From Clostridiaceae bacterium (GTDB lineage Bacteria; Bacillota; Clostridia; Lachnospirales; Lachnospiraceae), in assembly GCA_021200535.1 (NCBI GenBank), contig JAJQGL010000082.1, positions 1 to 33,746 of the forward strand: a DNA stretch of 33,746 bases, given 5' to 3'. Under the pieces are notes generated by a model. It worked only from the letters and a program-made list of their open reading frames with translations, searched no databases and was not told the DNA's origin. Of the stretch, positions 31,969 to 33,746 are shown piece by piece. Within the stretch, counting starts at the first letter, position 1, and each line of letters begins with the position of its first letter. The translations under genes were made by a program, and so were the position numbers.

Positions 31969-33746
31969 ATGTGCGGAATAGCGGGTTTTTTCAGTACAGG
32001 ACGAAAATATGATGAGAACATAGATTATTACCGTAAGGTATTAGAGAATATGAAGCATACGCTGGTTCCCAGAGGACCCGATGAGCAGGGCGTTTTTTTG
32101 ACAAAAGAATGCGGTCTGGCACATACAAGGCTTTCGATTATTGATTTGCGCGATGGCGCACAGCCAATGACGCGGAAGATTGACGGGTATCAGTATACGA
32201 TTGTCTATAACGGAGAAATTTACAATACAAAGGAATTACGGACACTTTTACAGGAAAAAGGATGGCAATTTCAAACAACTTCAGATACGGAGGTGATTTT
32301 GCTGTCTTTTTTGCATTTTGGGGCAGATTTTGTAAACCGCCTGGATGGAATCTTTGCATTTGCGATTTATGATGAGCGGCATCATAAAATTTTTCTGTAC
32401 CGCGACAGTTTTGGCATTAAACCATTGTTTTATGTGCGCCTGGAGGATGAGATCGTCTTCGCTTCAGAGCCAAAGGCGCTCTTTTGCTTCCCGGGAATCC
32501 AACCGAGGGCTGATCTAAACAGTCTGCGGGAGATCATGGGGATGGGACCTGCGAGAATCCCGGGTTCAGGTGTTTTTAAAGGAGTTTGTGAGGTAAAACC
32601 AGGCTGCTGCATCAGCATCAGCAGATATGGGGTAAAACAGGTGCAGTATTGGCGGCTGTCCAGTCATCCGCATGAGGACTCATATGAAACAACAATCCGG
32701 ACAACGGAGGAGCTGGTGGAAAGCGCAGTGACCAGACAGATGGTTTCGGATGTGCCGATTTGTACGTTTTTGTCAGGGGGGATTGATTCCAGCCTTGTCT
32801 CTTCGATCTGCAGCAGGAAGCTTCGGGAAAAGGGGGAGCGGCTTACTACGTTTTCCTTTGACTTTGACGGGAATGAGAAGTATTTTCAGGCAAATGCTTT
32901 CCAGCCTTCACAGGACCGCCCTTTTGTAAAGCGGATGGTGGAATATCTCGGAAGCGAGCATCACTACCTTTCCTGTGATTATGAGTCGCAGGCAGAGCTG
33001 TTATTTGAATCTGTGAGGGCACATGACCTGCCATGCATGGCAGATGTTGATTCCTCTCTTCTCTATTTTTGCCGGCTTGTCAGCCAGAAACAGAAGGTGG
33101 TATTGACAGGGGAATGTGCGGATGAAGTGTTTGGCGGATATCCATGGTTCCACAAAGAGGAATTTTTTGGAAAGGAAGCATTTCCCTGGACGCCGGAGCT
33201 TTCGCCGCGGACAGAGCTTCTTAAGGAGGATTTTGTGGAAGCGCTTGATTTGGAGCATTTTGTAAAAAATGCTTACTATGATGCGGTTGGCGAGATAGAG
33301 GCTTTGCCGGGGGAAAATGAAACGGAGACAAACAGGCGTCAGATTGGGTATCTGAATATCCGTTTTTTTATGCAGACGTTATTAAACCGAATGGACCGCA
33401 CCAGCATGCACTGGGGGCTGGAGGCACGCGTGCCGTTTGCGGACCGGAAGCTGGTTGAGTATATTTTTAATGTGCCCTGGGAGATGAAAGCAAAGGATGG
33501 CATTGTTAAAAATGTGCTTCGGCAGAGCAGTATCGGGAAGCTTCCGGATGATATTTTATTTCGGCGCAAAAGCCCATATCCAAAAAGCTATCATCCCTTT
33601 TATGAGCAGCTGCTTGGCGCACAGCTAAAAGAGGCGCTGGAAGATTCCAGCGCCCCGATTCTGCAGCTTGTAGATAAAGAGAAAGTGCTTCGCTTTATCC
33701 AGAGTGTAAAGGATTACGGAAAACCGTGGTATGGGCAGCTAATGGC
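31969..33746 (+). CDS. asnB: Asparagine synthase, glutamine-hydrolysing (partial, runs off the window)
   Basis: From ATG 31969 the frame is open to the last base (592 codons, no stop). The N-terminus MCGIAGFF provides the Cys2 nucleophile of the class II glutaminase domain; RGPDEQG, VYNGEIYN and YRDSFGIKPLFY continue it. The synthase domain has the ATP-pyrophosphatase loop SGGIDSS (residues 269-275), TGECADEVFGGYPWF and the later MDRTSMHWGLEARVPFAD. It makes asparagine from aspartate, ATP and glutamine in the cytoplasm. Family members are about 610-630 residues, so only a little is missing. A weak AGGTG precedes the start. A TTTTCTTC/GAAGAAAA dyad (31927-31955) lies in the short gap after deoB. 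Confidence 0.95.
   Translation, partial: MCGIAGFFSTGRKYDENIDYYRKVLENMKHTLVPRGPDEQGVFLTKECGLAHTRLSIIDLRDGAQPMTRKIDGYQYTIVYNGEIYNTKELRTLLQEKGWQFQTTSDTEVILLSFLHFGADFVNRLDGIFAFAIYDERHHKIFLYRDSFGIKPLFYVRLEDEIVFASEPKALFCFPGIQPRADLNSLREIMGMGPARIPGSGVFKGVCEVKPGCCISISRYGVKQVQYWRLSSHPHEDSYETTIRTTEELVESAVTRQMVSDVPICTFLSGGIDSSLVSSICSRKLREKGERLTTFSFDFDGNEKYFQANAFQPSQDRPFVKRMVEYLGSEHHYLSCDYESQAELLFESVRAHDLPCMADVDSSLLYFCRLVSQKQKVVLTGECADEVFGGYPWFHKEEFFGKEAFPWTPELSPRTELLKEDFVEALDLEHFVKNAYYDAVGEIEALPGENETETNRRQIGYLNIRFFMQTLLNRMDRTSMHWGLEARVPFADRKLVEYIFNVPWEMKAKDGIVKNVLRQSSIGKLPDDILFRRKSPYPKSYHPFYEQLLGAQLKEALEDSSAPILQLVDKEKVLRFIQSVKDYGKPWYGQLM

Noticed and set aside
1-33746. Mobile element with integrase or transposase that could explain the accessory part
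   Set aside because: No reading frame shows tyrosine or serine recombinase, DDE transposase or relaxase motifs, and no flanking direct repeat was found.

Overview
The window looks like a chromosomal segment of a low-GC Gram-positive anaerobe of the class Clostridia, most likely a member of the Lachnospiraceae. The reasons are strong AGGAGG-type ribosome binding sites, a SpoVB-type flippase, a PHP-type histidinol phosphatase, the RqcH/NFACT protein, a shorter-type LeuC with separate LeuD, and frequent GTG starts. The genus cannot be fixed from the sequence alone. No rRNA, tRNA, CRISPR array, transposase or integrase was found.

Region 1 (1-8106), visibly A+T-rich and accessory in character: a possible end of an upstream gene, a lipoprotein, and two ABC-2 type exporter modules in one direction. 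Module A is permease-permease-ATPase (1390-3764). Module B is ATPase-permease-permease (5267-8106). Between them lie a membrane-anchored extracytoplasmic protein of repeat/propeller type (3854-4993) and a short anchored protein that looks like a remnant of a similar gene (4996-5283). A clear terminator follows at 8140. The arrangement suggests peptide or stress-related export with surface-anchored partner proteins; the substrate is unknown.

Region 2 (8200-12300), also A+T-rich: a DUF3990-like protein with a small overlapping partner gene, a decayed coding fragment, a converging XRE regulator, a 400-base gene-free stretch, then an ATP-grasp ligase and a SAM methyltransferase separated by a structured leader holding a possible 26-codon ORF. 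A large inverted repeat (12235-12301) closes the accessory part.

Region 3 (12344-33746), more G+C-balanced and largely housekeeping: a methyl-accepting chemotaxis protein; a SpoVB-like flippase split by a one-base shift at an A7 run; a cysteine desulfurase; rqcH and a PHP phosphatase as an overlapping pair behind a strong promoter with a perfect palindrome; a PlsC-type acyltransferase; nadA; a MATE exporter behind a long, highly structured leader; an enlarged ThyX-like flavoprotein; a 16-bp tandem repeat array; leuCD; a tarI-tarJ pair for CDP-ribitol; queA; a diacylglycerol-kinase-family lipid kinase; deoB; and the start of asnB, which runs off the window.

The best candidates for something undescribed are the ATP-grasp/small ORF/methyltransferase cassette, the DUF3990 gene pair, the paired exporter modules with anchored proteins, the MATE leader RNA and the frameshift site in the SpoVB-like gene. 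All function statements rest on motifs read by eye; no database search was possible.
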